Shown here piece by piece: positions 11,625 through 26,700 of a DNA stretch of 64,000 bases. The DNA lies in assembly GCF_016859285.1 (NCBI RefSeq), contig NC_053408.1, forward strand, positions 10,617,213 to 10,681,212, given 5' to 3'. Made by a program: the position numbers and the translations under genes. The stretch's first letter is position 1; every line of letters begins with the position of its first letter. The notes beneath the pieces are model-generated. The model saw only the letters and a program-made list of their open reading frames with translations, was not told the DNA's origin and did not search any database. This DNA is from Xiphias gladius (Eukaryota > Chordata > Actinopteri > Istiophoriformes > Xiphiidae).

Positions 11625-14600
11625 ATGTCGGCGAAAGCCATCTCGGAGCAGACAGGAAAAGAGTTCTTATATAAGTATATCTGCACCTCAGCAGCCGTGC
11701 ACAACCGCTTCCGCTATGCCAGTGTAACCACTGAGACTGACTGGGACCGCCTCATCCAGGAGCACCCTTGGCTGCTGACAGAGGTAATGCTACTCTGACA
11801 GGCTCAATACAACCTCAAGAGCCCTCTACTGTACAAGCCTCTCTTGTTTTTGTGTTCCCTCAATTGGCAAATGATTGAAACCACAAGGCTAATTAAATAC
11901 TGTATGTCACTGAAACTCTGTGTACATAATTTGCAAGACATAATATCATTACGGTTACAGTGGCACACGAGTGTGTGTGTTTAGATTCACTGAGTGAATG
12001 ATTTTGTGTGCACTTGTGAAAATGTTTAAATTAGCACTGGGCTAGCAAGGGCAAAGTATTCAACTTGTAATGTTGGAGGAGTTGTGTTTTCTTACAAATT
12101 GGGACAACCAAGAGTGGACATGAGTGATCTCAGTAATTTAACAAGATGATTAGGACATTAAACAACTTGTGCAACATATTATACACTCAAGTTGTTTTAG
12201 TTGCACAAGCGGATGCCTCATATCTCACAGGCAGTTTGAAATTTTGAACTCTACCAGGTCAAATGAATGTTAAACAGTGTCCTAGCCATTATCATACAGA
12301 TTAAACAAATAGTATTTCCCTTTTTTGAGGTGTGTGTGTGTGTGTGTGGGTGTGGGTGCGAGTTCGCCTCTTTATAAAATTTACTAGAAACTAATACCTG
12401 CACCAGGAAAAGTTTGTCTTTTAGCCTGATATCAGTACTGATGCAAATTGGCTCTTGTTTAATATGCGGTTAATCTGTCTTCCACTTGATCTCCCTGTAG
12501 CGGCTGGTGGTGAAGCCAGATCAGCTGATCAAGAGGCGCGGGAAGCTCGGTCTGGTGGGCATCAACCTGGACCAGCAGGGCGTCCAGGAGTGGCTCAAAT
12601 CCCGCCTCATGAGAGAGACCACTGTAAGTTGACTGTAATCTCTCTGTCTGTTATCAGACATCAACACACTGCAGGAGTGGTTTATATCACTATAAGGAAG
12701 TATTCTACATCTCTGGAAAGTTATTGTTTGTTGCTATGATCACTAGGTTAATCGTTGTAAATATGCTGTTCGCGTAACAAAGTTCACAAAGTAATTACCT
12801 GAAATTTGATTGTCCAGTGCAGCGCGTTGCCAGATGACAGTGATTTGCAGGTCACCTTTTTTGCTGGCCGACCCTGTGTTTTCTTGCTCACCGCATTTGC
12901 TCCCCACTGTGTCGATGCAGTGACTGGTCAGCTAGCCGTCTTTTCATCCAGACAAAGAACAGCCAGTCTTTCCTGAACGACAAGCAATTCTGTGTCTGTA
13001 CCCCCCCCTTCAAAATAATAATTGGATTTGCTCGGAATCTGCTCAGATAAATATCCAATGATCAGTGTACTATGTCACCCATAACTTTATTTTTATTGGT
13101 GTTAATTTGCCCCTTTATCTATGGACCTATAAACCTGTTTTTATTTGTTTTTGTGGATGGCAACTTGGGACACGAGCAAACTTATTATTAATAGATTAGG
13201 TGGTGTTACAAGAACCACAAAGATAACTGATTTCAATAATGAATATTTTTTTGTATGTTACATATATTAAGCACATGGTCCCTGCTCTTCAATGTGATTC
13301 TCTGACTAATTATGTTGTAAGTGATGAAAACAATTCGCCCGAACAGTCTGACCCAGGGAGTAAATCAAATTTACCACATTTTGTTTCGCACATTTAAATG
13401 GAGAGAAAGTAAGCTACAGTTCCTTGTACATTTGTCCCAACATACGGACCTGTTATATGTAGAAATATGTTGTGAACAGTGCTAGAGGCCATGGGCTTAT
13501 GTTAAGATCTGCAGGTCAGAGGTTACGTAATGCCAGTGGAGAAGGTTGGTCTATTCTGGTCCACCATAGACACAGACGTGCTATCTTGATCTTGAAACTG
13601 GCAGTGGCCATACTTTCACTACATAAGGCAATTTATGATCCACCCATGCCAGTGTTTGTTGTTTTTTTTTTTTTTTTTTTAATGTAATTGTGCCATTAAT
13701 AAAGCAGCAACCAAGATGATAAAGATGAGCCTGACAATGTTTTTTTTCACACCAACAAAATTTTCTAGTTGAAAAATTGGTTTAATTTTTTTGTAGTTTG
13801 GGGTGGGAAAAAAAATGATATTCTGTAGGGTCATTCACTTCTTTATACAGTAGTTTTCCTGTCAAGTGTATATAACTAGGTTAGACTAACATACTTGGGG
13901 TTTGTGACATCAACTGTTTGTCTTGAACAGGTGGGAAAGGCAAAGGGTGTGCTGAAGAACTTCCTCATTGAGCCATTTGTCCCACACACACAGGTAATTT
14001 CCTCCACCATCCTGTGTTTCGTCATTCTGCCTCCTGTTTATAATGCTTGAAAGTCTAAGTATATTTGTGTAGTCTTTGACCATAGATAGATTTTCAGGGT
14101 AATGCATAGACCCCACACCCACCAAACAAACAAATTGTCAATCCACTCAGCAGGACAATGAAACTTCCAGGGCCAGCATATAAAAGCTATTTTGGGCGTT
14201 TTTATATTTAGGTCGGTGTGCATGGTTAATTTCTTCAGAAGTGAACAAACTGAGGGGTAAATGATGTTGCAGTATGTGTGTGGTTTTGTTGTCACTGGTG
14301 AATGTGTAAAAACAGTCTCACCATGTATGAAGGGCAGTTTGGTTTAAAGAAAGAACTGGATGTTGTTGAAGTCTTAATGTTCAAACAGTTTGTAGGCACT
14401 TTGAAAATCAGTGAGAATGCGCACACTGCTGTTTGCAAACTAAATCCATGAAAATGTCTTCGTGTGTCCTTGTATTTGCTCCGACTCTCCACTGGCCCAC
14501 CCAGGAGGAGGAGTTTTATGTGTGTATCTATGCCACCCGTGAGGGCGACCATGTGCTTTTCCACCACGAGGGAGGGGTGGAAGTGGGTGACGTGGATGCC

Positions 14601-17600
14601 AAGGCCCAGAGGCTGATGGTTGCAGTGGATGAAAAGCTGAGTGAGGACCAAGTCAGAGAGCAGCTCCTCACACACGTTCCAGATAATAAGAAAGAGTAGG
14701 GATGCATCCTTTCTTATTCCTTTATTTCTTAGCCACACGGAAAGATTAAAAAAGCAGTAACACAAACTTAGTTGGTTGAAAATAAGATCTAAAGTTTTTT
14801 TGTTTTTTTTTTTTTTTTGTCCATCACATTCAACTAGGAAGTACTCTTGTATCCATTCGGTAGGAGACAGGAGTTGGAGGGTGTGAAGAGAACATGCTGA
14901 TCTCTCTCTCTTTTATACAGTGTAACTTTACTGTGAGGGAATAGTTTCTAACAAGCTTTGCCCTTGGACGCAAAGCGTGAACCTCTGTGATTCTTATCAT
15001 AGTTTAGCTGTGACATATTCATTTTATTATGTGGTTTTCTACTAAGACTTGTCTTTGTTCTCTCATGTATGCTGTTTTTTTTTTTTTTTTTTTTTTTCTT
15101 CCTAAAAGAGTCCTGGCCAGTTTTATCGTTGGCCTCTTCAATTTATATGAGGACCTCTACTTCACCTACCTTGAGATCAACCCCCTCGGTAAGTTTTTCA
15201 TAACTTTTAAGAGTCACATCTCTTCACAGTGCAATATTTTTAGCTGGTTCTTTGATTCCCACAAGCATGATCCGATGTTGTCTTCAGTTTTATAACTGTA
15301 GCAGCACCATTTGCACACATCCATTATTTATTTAAGAGAGTGATTTAAGTACTTACGTGGATGAATTATTTATTTGAGGGAACAAGTTACTAATTTTTGC
15401 ACATAAATTATTAACTTGACCCTGATAACCACAAGGCTCTGTAACATGTTTTTGTAGAAAGCATGAAAACAGTAAATGAACGGATAACTTGACTTTTTCT
15501 CCTGTCACCAGTCATCACCCAAGATGGAGTGTACATCCTTGACATGGCTGCCAAGATTGACGCCACAGCGGATTACATCTGTAAGGCTAAATGGGGGGAT
15601 GTGGAGTTTCCACCGCCTTTTGGCAGAGAGGCCTATCCAGAGGTGAGATCTGAAGCACAACAAATCAGGCTTTTCATGATCATGTCCATTAAGGGTTATT
15701 GGGTTATAATACTCCAGTTTGTTTTCTGCTTTCTCACTGTTTGTTCATAGAAGATGTACAAGTTGAATGCCTGGTTAATTTGTTTTAATGACTGCATGCC
15801 TAACAATTTTTATTTTATTTTTAAGTGATTTCACATTCAAATGTTAAAAAATTATTATTTTTGACTGTCTTGGGGAAGAAATATTTATAATAATTTATTC
15901 ACATCCCTAGCTTGAAAATAGCAACCCAACTTACATTTACTGACTAATCGATATTGATCAAGGACAATTGAAAAACAGCTTAGCTTAAAACACAGTTTAT
16001 GCCTGCATCCTTGGCCTTGTGCAAACTTTCCACCAGAATGTATAACCACTGTATGATTTTGCACTTATAGGAAGCCTACATAGCTGATCTGGATGCAAAG
16101 AGTGGTGCCAGTCTGAAGCTGACCCTGCTGAACCCTCGTGGCAGGATCTGGACCATGGTGGCTGGAGGAGGGGCTTCGGTTGTCTACAGGTTGTCTATCG
16201 GTTTGCAGGGTTCATGGGAGACTTTTTAGCTAACATGAACTACTTTGGTTGATGAAAGCTTTACCATGTATTTAATATTCTGTGTCGATTGCGTTGCTCC
16301 ATGGCTTGAAATTTTAAAGCATGTTACATTTTGAGTCACATGGAAGTTTTTACCTTTGACAGACAATGGTTTGATATTTCTGCTTGGGGTTTTTTGCAGA
16401 GTCGGCAATTTTTCAGAGTCCTCAAACTAAATTCAGGAAACAGAATTTGACTGCCCATCTTCTCTCTTCTTTAGCGACACCATCTGTGACCTGGGCGGGG
16501 TGGATGAGCTGGCAAACTACGGCGAATACTCTGGCGCACCCAGTGAACAGCAGACCTACGACTACGCAAAGACCATCCTCTCTCTCATGACACGTGAAAA
16601 ACATCCTCAAGGTGAGTACAGCCTAAACTTCATTAAGGCGTGTTTCCCAAGGTCAAAAAAAGTAGGCCAAAGGTGAATGGCTGGGGGGAGGAAGTTAACA
16701 GACTCACTTGTGGGGAAAAAAGTCTTGACTGCTGCAGATAACTTGGACATTTCTAGTGGCTGTGGGTAAATTTGCTTTAAGTATGTAAGTCAGTGTTTGA
16801 TTAGTCTTCTGCAGTGTGACCTGCTTGTTTTCCTTTAGTGTGACATAAGTTCAATGTGCGCATGTTGCCAGCAATAGACTTCATGGCCGTCACTTAACTA
16901 TGTTACTGGGGTGTCAGATTTCAGTCATGGACATATTCTTAACATGTCACCTCGTCTCTCTGTGTCCTCTAGGGAAAGTGCTGATCATTGGAGGAAGTAT
17001 CGCCAACTTCACCAACGTAGCAGCCACATTCAAGGTGAAACACATTGATATGTTTATCTGAAACCCTGTGCAAAGTAAATTATATCAACTCTAAATGTTC
17101 CCACACGGCTACATAGAGTGAGTAAGTCAATTAAGTTTGTATTCGTAATTTTTCCCAAGAGAAAAACCGACTTCAGTACAAGGTTTTTTTTCTTTCACTG
17201 TCATTTGTAGCAATTGTACCTCCAGTCATAGCTTCATACCTTCAGGTCAGGGCTGAATGTCGAATTTCAGAGTCCGGTTTCAAGATTACGCAAACTCAGC
17301 CATCCACAGTAGCCAGCCTTATTACCTATGTGCATTATCTAAGTTCCTTTGGTTTATAACTAGCATCATAACTGATGAAAAACAAACTATACCCAAAATT
17401 GTATTAATAACAACAATAATAATAAATAACAAATTATAGTAGACAACACTAAGTACTCTGTGTGCAGCAGCCTCCATAGGTAAATACAATGCAGTAGAAG
17501 TTGGTCTGAACACACGGTGTGAAAAAAATGCCCCTTAGTCCTTTGAGGCACAAGAAATTGAAGTTTTGCATCTTGCTTTCTAAGACCAACAAATTAAATG

Positions 17601-17689
17601 ACGTTACTGAAAACCACACTGGCATTCACCGTGTCTCTCAGCCACTCTTACTGGCTGATACATCGATGTAGATATTTCTTAGAATCTAC

Positions 17690-17736
<47 letters not shown>

Positions 17737-20700
17737 TCCACATAGCTGACCAGCCTGTCCCTCCCCTCAGGGCATCGTCAGGGCCATCAAAGACTACCAG
17801 GGTCCTCTTAAGGAGCATGAGGTCACTATCTTTGTTCGACGTGGTGGACCCAACTACCAGGAGGGGCTGAGAGTGATGGGGGAAGTAGGTGAGTGAGATG
17901 AATGCGAGAATCCTAGAGAAGAGCCCGCTCATGGAACAAGGGGTAGAGATGGTTTAGTATGTAATTTGATATTTTATTGGACTAAGCATCACAGGAAAGA
18001 TGGCTAACATTCATTCACTCACACCGTGAGAGAATCATTGCTAGTTTAAAAAATTGTTTTGTTAAATTAGCTTTTTTCTAGTCGAATTTAACTGTGTTTT
18101 TCCTCTGCAGGGAAGACCACAGGTATTCCTATCCATGTGTTTGGTACAGAAACCCATATGACGGCCATCGTTGGAATGGCCCTGGGCCACCGGCCAATCC
18201 CTAACCAGCCCCCAATGGACGCACATACCGCCAACTTCCTCCTCAATGCCAGCAGCAGTGCAAAGGTATTTTTATTCAGAAACCATAGGTAGGATGGTCT
18301 GCAGGTCATCTGTTGCTCTTTTAATTAGATTAGATGTTGTATTGCTTGAGACATGCATGGTACTGTTTTGTAAGAGTTAAAGAAAAGGATTATTAACTGT
18401 CTAAGATGCATTAACACTATATATGGCTCAAATATATGCAGGTTCTGTTCGTGTACTAATAGGTGTTGCATGTTAAGTTCATTCACTTACTTGTGATACA
18501 GTCCAGTCATACATGTTAAAACACTGTTCAAGCTTTGAAAGGCCTGGACTTTGGAACTTGTTTGAGTAGCTCTATTGTATAGCGTTACATGATACTCTTT
18601 TCATGTAGTCTGTGTGTGCTCTTTAGCCTCTTTATTTGCTAGCTGAGGCCCTCCCTGTTAACTACACATCATTTGGTGTTTCTTTTCTTTTGCCGCAGAA
18701 ACACAAACTTGCTAAAGACAGAGGTCACGCCGCATTGTCACTGCAGTGCCTTTTTATAATTATTTTAGGACACTTTTACGTAATGTTCTCTTCAAAACTG
18801 CAGGCCTGTCTAGGAGATATTAACTAAAACAGAAAACATATTACAATTTGTCTCAGTGTGAGAGAGAGACATTTGTTAGTTCCCTGTTACCATTTCTCAC
18901 GGAAAATGTTCTCTCTCTCTCTTTTCTGCACCAGACTCCAGCTACCACAAGGACGGCTTCATTCTCTGAACCCAGGACGTCTAATGATGCCACCCCAGCG
19001 AAAAAGTCTAAAGCAGGTCTTCCAGCAGGTAACTAACACCTTGACACTCACCTCTCCACTGCTTCTTATCAGCAAGACTCCACATGTACTCATACACTTC
19101 TGCTTTTTCATTTCTCTTACTCTGGCTTCCTGTAAACACCCCACCCTCCCCACCCAAACCCATGCCATCACTGCTGTTCTGCATTTTAATTTTCTTTCTA
19201 TTTCTTCCTCCTCTTCTTTTTTTTGCTGCACAAACTGTCCACTCACCCTCGTCTTTTTCATGGTTGTTTCTCTAAGACACTCTTCATTCTATACTGTGGC
19301 CTCTGAAGAATGTGGTCACAGGCGATTGGAAAGGTAAGTGGTAGGTGTGCCATGCCCACACTGCGCTCGGCTGCCCACGCCCTCCACATTGGTTTGCCCT
19401 TTTTTCCTCTCTAGCCTTCACCCTCGTAACCTTGGTAGAAAGGAGTGTGTCTGTGCGTGACATGTACATGATTGCATCACCTCAGTGCCTTAGTAGTTTT
19501 CCGGGTACAATATATCCTCAAGAAATAAGATTTTTTTTTTTTAATTTATTTACTTCTTTTTTTTTTTTTTTTTTTTTCAATAAGAATAAGTTGTCTTTTG
19601 AATAATTAAAAACTATACTTGTAGATAATCCCAAAATTAAGCATATCATCAGGTTTTTAAAGATGACGCTCATAAATACAAGGATCTTTTGAAAAGATTT
19701 GTCATCTTTAGACCGAGTTGTGTGTTGTTGTGTAGAGAGAATTTTGATTGTAGTGTTAAGGGTCAGAAGTTCATCACAGGCTAATTGGAGATGAGATTTT
19801 GATTGTGGCTTGACTATACCTGTTTAGATTGCTTTTCACAGCAGCACAGTAAAGGCATGCTCTGTAGCAGCTGAGCTTTGCATGCTCTTTCCTCTGCTAG
19901 GCTTTTTATGGAGTGTTTTCAGAGATGATGCACATTTGCAACAATGCACTGAAGTCTGTTCAATAAATAAGATACAGTAAAGATGAACTCATTCTTTTCT
20001 CTTTTGTGCTCATTTTGTCATATTTTGTGTGTCCGTCCCGTGGGGTCACAGAAGCGCGAGCCTCTTCAGGCTGCAGCGGAGGTATGGAAGGGTGTGAAAA
20101 CCTGTCTTCCTGCCCTCTCCGTCCTCTGTCCACTCCCTTCTGCCTTCCCATTTTTGTCTGTTCTCTGAAGTTTCTCGGCAGTGTGTCCCTCCTTTTCGCA
20201 TTCTTATGGTGGCTTACTCTCCTTTAAGGGGTGCTGTTTTATATCACTGAACTTAAATTGGTTGAGCCTGCATTCCCTTTCTGACTGACATTGTTGAATC
20301 ATCTTGAATTTATCCGGTTAACTCCATAAGTGCTGTAAAATTTAACCATGGTTGTATTTTTTATTGGAACATTATTGGAAATAACTTGTAGGAGTACCTC
20401 CAGAAAAAATTATGAGCCATCGTGGTTGGTAGAAATTGATCAGTTCAAATCACAGTATGTGGTTTCTTTAAGACCAGCGTCATCCTAAAACATTACTCCT
20501 CACTCAGGCCTGTTAAAGGGGCAGTGGTAGCACTGGACAAGTGATAGCTGTGTGAACAAATTATTTTAGGTTAGATGTAACAGCAGAAGGCAGCGAGCCT
20601 GGGCAGAGAGGAGGAGACACTGGGGAGGACCGGAACAAATGTGTGAAAACATGGTGATTAACTTAACAGCAAATGCTTCAAGCCACATTGCACTCTGACA

Positions 20701-23700
20701 TTCTCCTTCAAAACTGAGCACTCGACAGTCTTAGATAGGTTGCACAGTAGTGTCCTTTTTATTATGCCTCAGTTCAGTCTGGCTATAGACATTTAAAAAA
20801 ATGTTCAGGTTCTCTGGGATGTTTTTTTTTTTTTTTTCTTCACACATGGGCTAGAATTATTACTGGGTGGCTGCACTATCTGGACCTCGCAATGTATTAA
20901 TCCAATTACTAGTAGACAGCTGTGTCATCAACACTCAGAGTTATGTCTTTCAGACAAGCGTACATGGTATTCCTGGTTGTGATGAGCAAGTTGAGTAATG
21001 TCTCTAAGAGCACACAGCAAACCTAGAGTAGATGGAGCTGCTAGGAAAAAAAAATCATTCAGAAAGTACTGAAGTAAAACCTTTTTTTATTAGAACCTTT
21101 ATTGAATACACAGAAAAATGGAAAATATCTTGGATTTAATTGATATTTAGGTGGTCAGAAAAAAACTAAATACATTGGCAGAGAAGTTTCCTGGTGGTTC
21201 AACCTAGCTTCTTCCCTACAAGGAAATGAAGTTGGCAGGTGTGTAATCTAAGATAATGCAACTGCACGGGCCTTGTGCAGGACTGAGACTTGTTATTACC
21301 ATGTGAGAATGGAAAGAGTTTTTCATGTAACTTCAGACAGTGTGGCTCAAAGTGTCCCCTATCCAAGCTCTATCTAATGTTAACATTGTGAGACCCCAGA
21401 TTAATCCTTTTAACAGTGTTACTTAAAGGGGGTGGACAAAATAATGCACTGAGTAATCTGATTGTACTTAAAAGATGTGAGCTATATTAGGTTGAATGCT
21501 AATTAGCAGCATTTGTCAGCAAAAAAAGAGAGTATGCCAAAACTTGTGTGCCCAAATTACACTGCATATGTCAGAAAAACTGATGTCAAGGGCAGATTGT
21601 ATGAGAAATCATGACAGCATACTGTGTACCTAAAGTGCATCAACAACGAGAAACATGACCTAATACAGCAGTGTTTGCAGTGGTGTTTTTGTTACAACAA
21701 AGTCTTTGATCATAGAGCGTAATTTTCTCTACCTCCTGTATCTCCGTCCTCAGAATGATTTCTCTCTGTACTCTGCTTGTTACCATCCCCACTCCTGTTG
21801 TTTTCCTGAGCCAGACCTCCTTCTCTTGTCTGTGATTATTTTTATTTCTCCTTTCAGCTCTGACTTGAATCTCTCTCCCTCTCTCTCCCTCTCTCTCTCT
21901 GCCTTCTCGTTCCTTCAGCCAAAGCCACCACACTCTTCAGAGAACACACCAAGGCCATTGTCTGGGGCATGCAGACACGTGCCGTGCAAGGCATGCTGGA
22001 CTTTGACTACGTATGCTCCCGGGACGAGCCCTCTGTCACAGCCATGGTCTATCCTTTCACGTAGGTTCCCCAAGACCTAATGATTTCCGCAGTTGAGTGA
22101 AATTACAAGGGTTGATATGCCACCGATTTCTACATCATTACAACAAACTGTTCTGAATAGGGTTTACTGCAGAAATTGCATGGTTTGACTTGTCAGCGTG
22201 AGTGTGTGGTTTTTAGAATTCAGATTTAGATCCATGATGCTAATATTTATATATACCTGTCAAGGTTTAAATAACTACAAGAGTGTACTGAGTGGAGGAA
22301 ACATCTGTTTTAACAGACAAAGCAAGATAATGTAACCTACACCAAACTACTTTGGCAGTGGCAGATGTTACCTGCAATTTGTAACCTTTAGTTGTGTTTT
22401 TTTTATTTTTTTTATTCTTATTTCCTGCTTTAACATATCAAGTTTTCAAATCTTTTACCACGTCATATTTCATCTTGATAAAATTTGTTAATCTTTGAGT
22501 CTATTTATTCTGACAAATGATAAACTGGAACATGTGCGCTCAGCTCAGCTTTCTTACTTTCAGTGGAAAACCAATCCCTAAAAGATCTGAAGGCAAGGTT
22601 TTTCATAGAATGAATTTTAATATCCTCCTCAGACCTTTTGTAAAATTAATAATTTTGCAGTTGCAGCTATTGATTACTAGTGGAACTGGAATAATATTGA
22701 TCTACAGGTTAGCAAATTTGAGGTAAAATGCTCTTGTGAAGTTCTTCCGAGATAAGATTTTGCTTTATTCATTTTCTTCCCCTTTACGTTCCTGTGTTGG
22801 CCAGTGGGGATCACAAGCAGAAGTTCTATTGGGGCCACAAAGAAATCCTACTGCCAGTGTATAAGAACATGGCCGATGCCATGAAGAAGCACCCGGAGGT
22901 GGACGTCTTGATCAGCTTTGCCTCCCTGCGCTCAGCCTTCGACAGCACAGTGGAGGCCATGCAGTACCCACAGGTAGAAAGACATGCCATAAGATCTTTT
23001 CACATATATGCCCCCACATCACTGCATAACCATGCGAGTTTCAGTCACACATGAAAGTTGGCTCTTTTTATAAAATTGTGTCTCCAGATTCACACTATTG
23101 CCATAATAGCCGAGGGGATCCCTGAAGCACAGACAAGGAAGATGATCAAGATGGCCGATGAGAAAGGCGTCACAATCATTGGCCCCGCCACGGTATGCGA
23201 CCATATCACACCAACACAGAGTTTCAAGTGCTACAATAGACTGTTAGAGTAGTGGCCATTGTCTCTGTCTGTGTGTGTATAGATGTGTTTCAGTCATCAA
23301 TGGATATAAGCAGAAAATTATACCTTTAAGTGGCTTACATAAGATCATTGGATACCCTTGATTTTCTGTCTCCCAGGTTGGTGGCATCAAGCCAGGCTGT
23401 TTTAAAATTGGAAACACAGGTGGCATGCTGGACAACATCCTGGCATCCAAACTTTACCGTCCCGGCAGTGTGGCATACGTGTCGCGCTCTGGGGGCATGT
23501 CCAACGAGCTGAATAACATAATCTCCCGCACCACAGACGGCGTCTATGAAGGCGTGGCCATAGGAGGAGACAGGTACAAGAGCTTGTTTGCACATAATTT
23601 GCTTAGGGATGAAAGACAGTTGTCCTGTTGAAGCTTGTTGTGAAACTCTTTCATCGTTTTAGGGCGGCACCACAGAAATATGTTGTTGTCTGACTGACTT

Positions 23701-26700
23701 CCTTCTGATAGTCCTTATATTTTATTCCTCTTTGCCCAGATATCCAGGCTCCACCTTCATGGACCATGTGCTTCGTTACCAGGACACTCAAGGGGTCAAG
23801 ATGATAGTGTTGCTGGGAGAGGTGAGAGTAACTCTGCAAATGTTCATATTTTCTGATTAACAACAACACGTTTTTTGTTGTTGTTTTTTTTAATTTACTT
23901 TAATTTGGAGTATTTTGGGCATGTTCCATGTGAATTCATATGAATTTGATGACAATAATCTGTGGGCAAAGCCATTTCTCATTTTTAACATCCCAGATTG
24001 GAGGCACAGAGGAGTACAAGATCTGCCAAGGCATCAGAGAGGGCAGGATAACCAAGCCTTTGGTTTGCTGGTGTATTGGAACATGCGCCACCATGTTTGC
24101 TTCAGAGGTCTGTTGGGGGGGAAAAAATAATTTGCTTTGGATTTTGTAAGGTGAGGATTCAGAGTTTTTGAGCTCAGTTTGTCATGTTGTTGTCCTCAGG
24201 TTCAGTTTGGCCATGCAGGGGCCTGTGCCAACCAGGCTTCAGAAACCGCGGTAGCCAAGAACCAGGCTCTGAGGGACGCTGGAGCTTATGTTCCCAGGAG
24301 CTTTGATGAGCTAGGGGATGTCATTAGGTGAGAGGTTTACCACATGATCATACCACATGATCATACCACAGAGATTATCACTGATGTGTTTTCAGGATTT
24401 TTCACAGATATTCTTTGTATAAATGGTGAAACAGGACCGTTTATGATGAACTGGTTGCCAATGGTACCATCGTTCCTGCCCAGGAGGTTCCTCCCCCAGC
24501 AGTACCTATGGATTACTCTTGGGCCAGGGTAAGAACGTTGATGATTACATGAAATAGTTGTTAAATCTTGCATAGTAACTATTTAGGGTTTATTTTCAGT
24601 TTTTATTTTAAAAAATGTGGGAATTTATTTGCTTGCTGTGATTATTAAAAACTAGGAGCTGAGGGATATTGGATTTTTAAGGCCGATAGCTATCTCTTTT
24701 GACCGATATTCACTGTTTTCAATAGACATATAACATAAACAAACAATTTTGTAATAGGGAGACTTCAAATTGTTTTAAAAAAATTTCGACCTTGGTATGT
24801 ACTGAGCGGGACATTTTACACTCGAAATACAAACTTGTCAGTTTCTCTCTTGTTGTCAAAATATGTAATGACGCCACTGTTTCTACTACCTCAGACATAC
24901 TGATACTGATCTTTGCTTCCCACCATACAAACATTTTCACACTGTTTGTGACCTGTGCGTTTTGAAGACGTTAACGATATAATTTTTTATATATTTTATA
25001 CATATATTATTATTATATTTATATATTTGTTTTGCTGGATTTCCTCCAGGAGTTGGGACTGATCCGTAAGCCAGCCTCATTCATGACGAGCATTTGTGAC
25101 GAGCGAGGCCAGGAGCTCATCTACGCCGGCATGCCAATCACTGAGGTCTTTAAAGAGGAGATGGGTTTAGGAGGAGTGCTGGGCTTGCTCTGGTTCCAGC
25201 GCAGGTTGGTGCGACGCCTGGAGACAGAAAAAGTGCTAGCTCACTGACTTTTTTTTACGAATGATATTTTCAGTAGAATTACCTCTGCTCTCCTTCTGTC
25301 TAGGTTGCCGCGCTACGCCTGCCAGTTCATTGAAATGTGCCTGATGGTGACTGCGGATCACGGGCCTGCCGTCTCCGGTGCACACAACACCATTGTCTGT
25401 GCTCGTGCTGGCAAAGACCTTATCTCAAGCCTCACCTCTGGCCTGCTCACCATTGTCAGTAGTGATGATACACACAAGCTCTTTACACATTAACAACAAC
25501 ACTGTGCCTCCATCCCCAAAAATGTGTCAGAAGAATCTATCAAGTACCTGGGGTCTGATACAGAGTGCGTTATGTAACACATCAACTTTATTTGGTGTGA
25601 ACAGTTTGGAAGCAAAACTACTTACTTCTACTTACTGAATCTGAAACCAGTCCAGGACAGCTGTTGATTGATATCCCCATTTCTTTCTTGTCTTACACTA
25701 GGGCCACATTTTGATTTTAAAAATGGTTAAAACTGACCAACATGTTTCTGTACCGAAACATGATTTATTCATAAATTCCAGGGCGACCGTTTCGGAGGTG
25801 CTCTGGATGCAGCTGCGAAGCAGTTCAGCAAGGCATTTGACAGCGGCATGCTGCCCATGGAATTTGTCAACAAGATGAAGAAGGATGGGAAGCTGATCAT
25901 GGGCATCGGCCACAGGGTCAAATCGGTATGCAGCCTTCAACTTCTCACATTACCTGAAGTTACATTATTATGAGCCGTAAATGATGTGGCCTTTTTAGAT
26001 TAAAGCAGAAAGTTGGTAAGATTATCTCTCTGAATAATTCTTCTTTTACAGTAAAAAAGTAATTATTATCTTAAAGTTACGAGCTTCTTCTGAGTTAATT
26101 TATTGAATTCATCAGAACAAGATACAACTTCCTTAATAAAAACACATTTTGTCTTTGTTTTTAGATCAACAACCCAGACATGCGGGTGCAGATTCTGAAG
26201 GACTTTGTTAAGCAACATTTCCCTTCCACCCAGCTACTCGACTACGCCCTAGACGTAGAGAAAATCACCACCTCAAAGGTACTTATCAGTTGAATTAGCA
26301 AGGGGGAAGCAAAGCTTATGAAAACTTTCTCACAGAGGCTACCCGTATGTTTTTAAAACCTGATAATTAGAACATTTTACTGACACACACAACATTTCAA
26401 TCTGACATCTTTGGACCGTGTGCAGAACCTTTCCTCCTTTTTAGGTTTAAATTGGGCAGAGGTTGGCTAGCTTACTGCTATTCTCCTAAAAAATTTGGCT
26501 AAATTGATTTTTTTCTTACCTGTTTTCAGAAGCCCAACCTGATCCTCAACGTAGACGGTTTTATTGGCGTTGCCTTTGTGGACCTGCTCAGGACGTGCGG
26601 TGGCTTCACACGGTAAGACACACGGCTTAAAACTGCGAGGCCATGGAGAGACTGGTGAGGCATGTACATCCAGTAAGATGGGTTTTTGGTAGATTTGTTC

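Noticed and set aside
14292..14765. 157-codon minus-strand frame
   Set aside because: It is largely antisense to the acly exon at 14505-14695, whose plus-strand protein is unmistakable.
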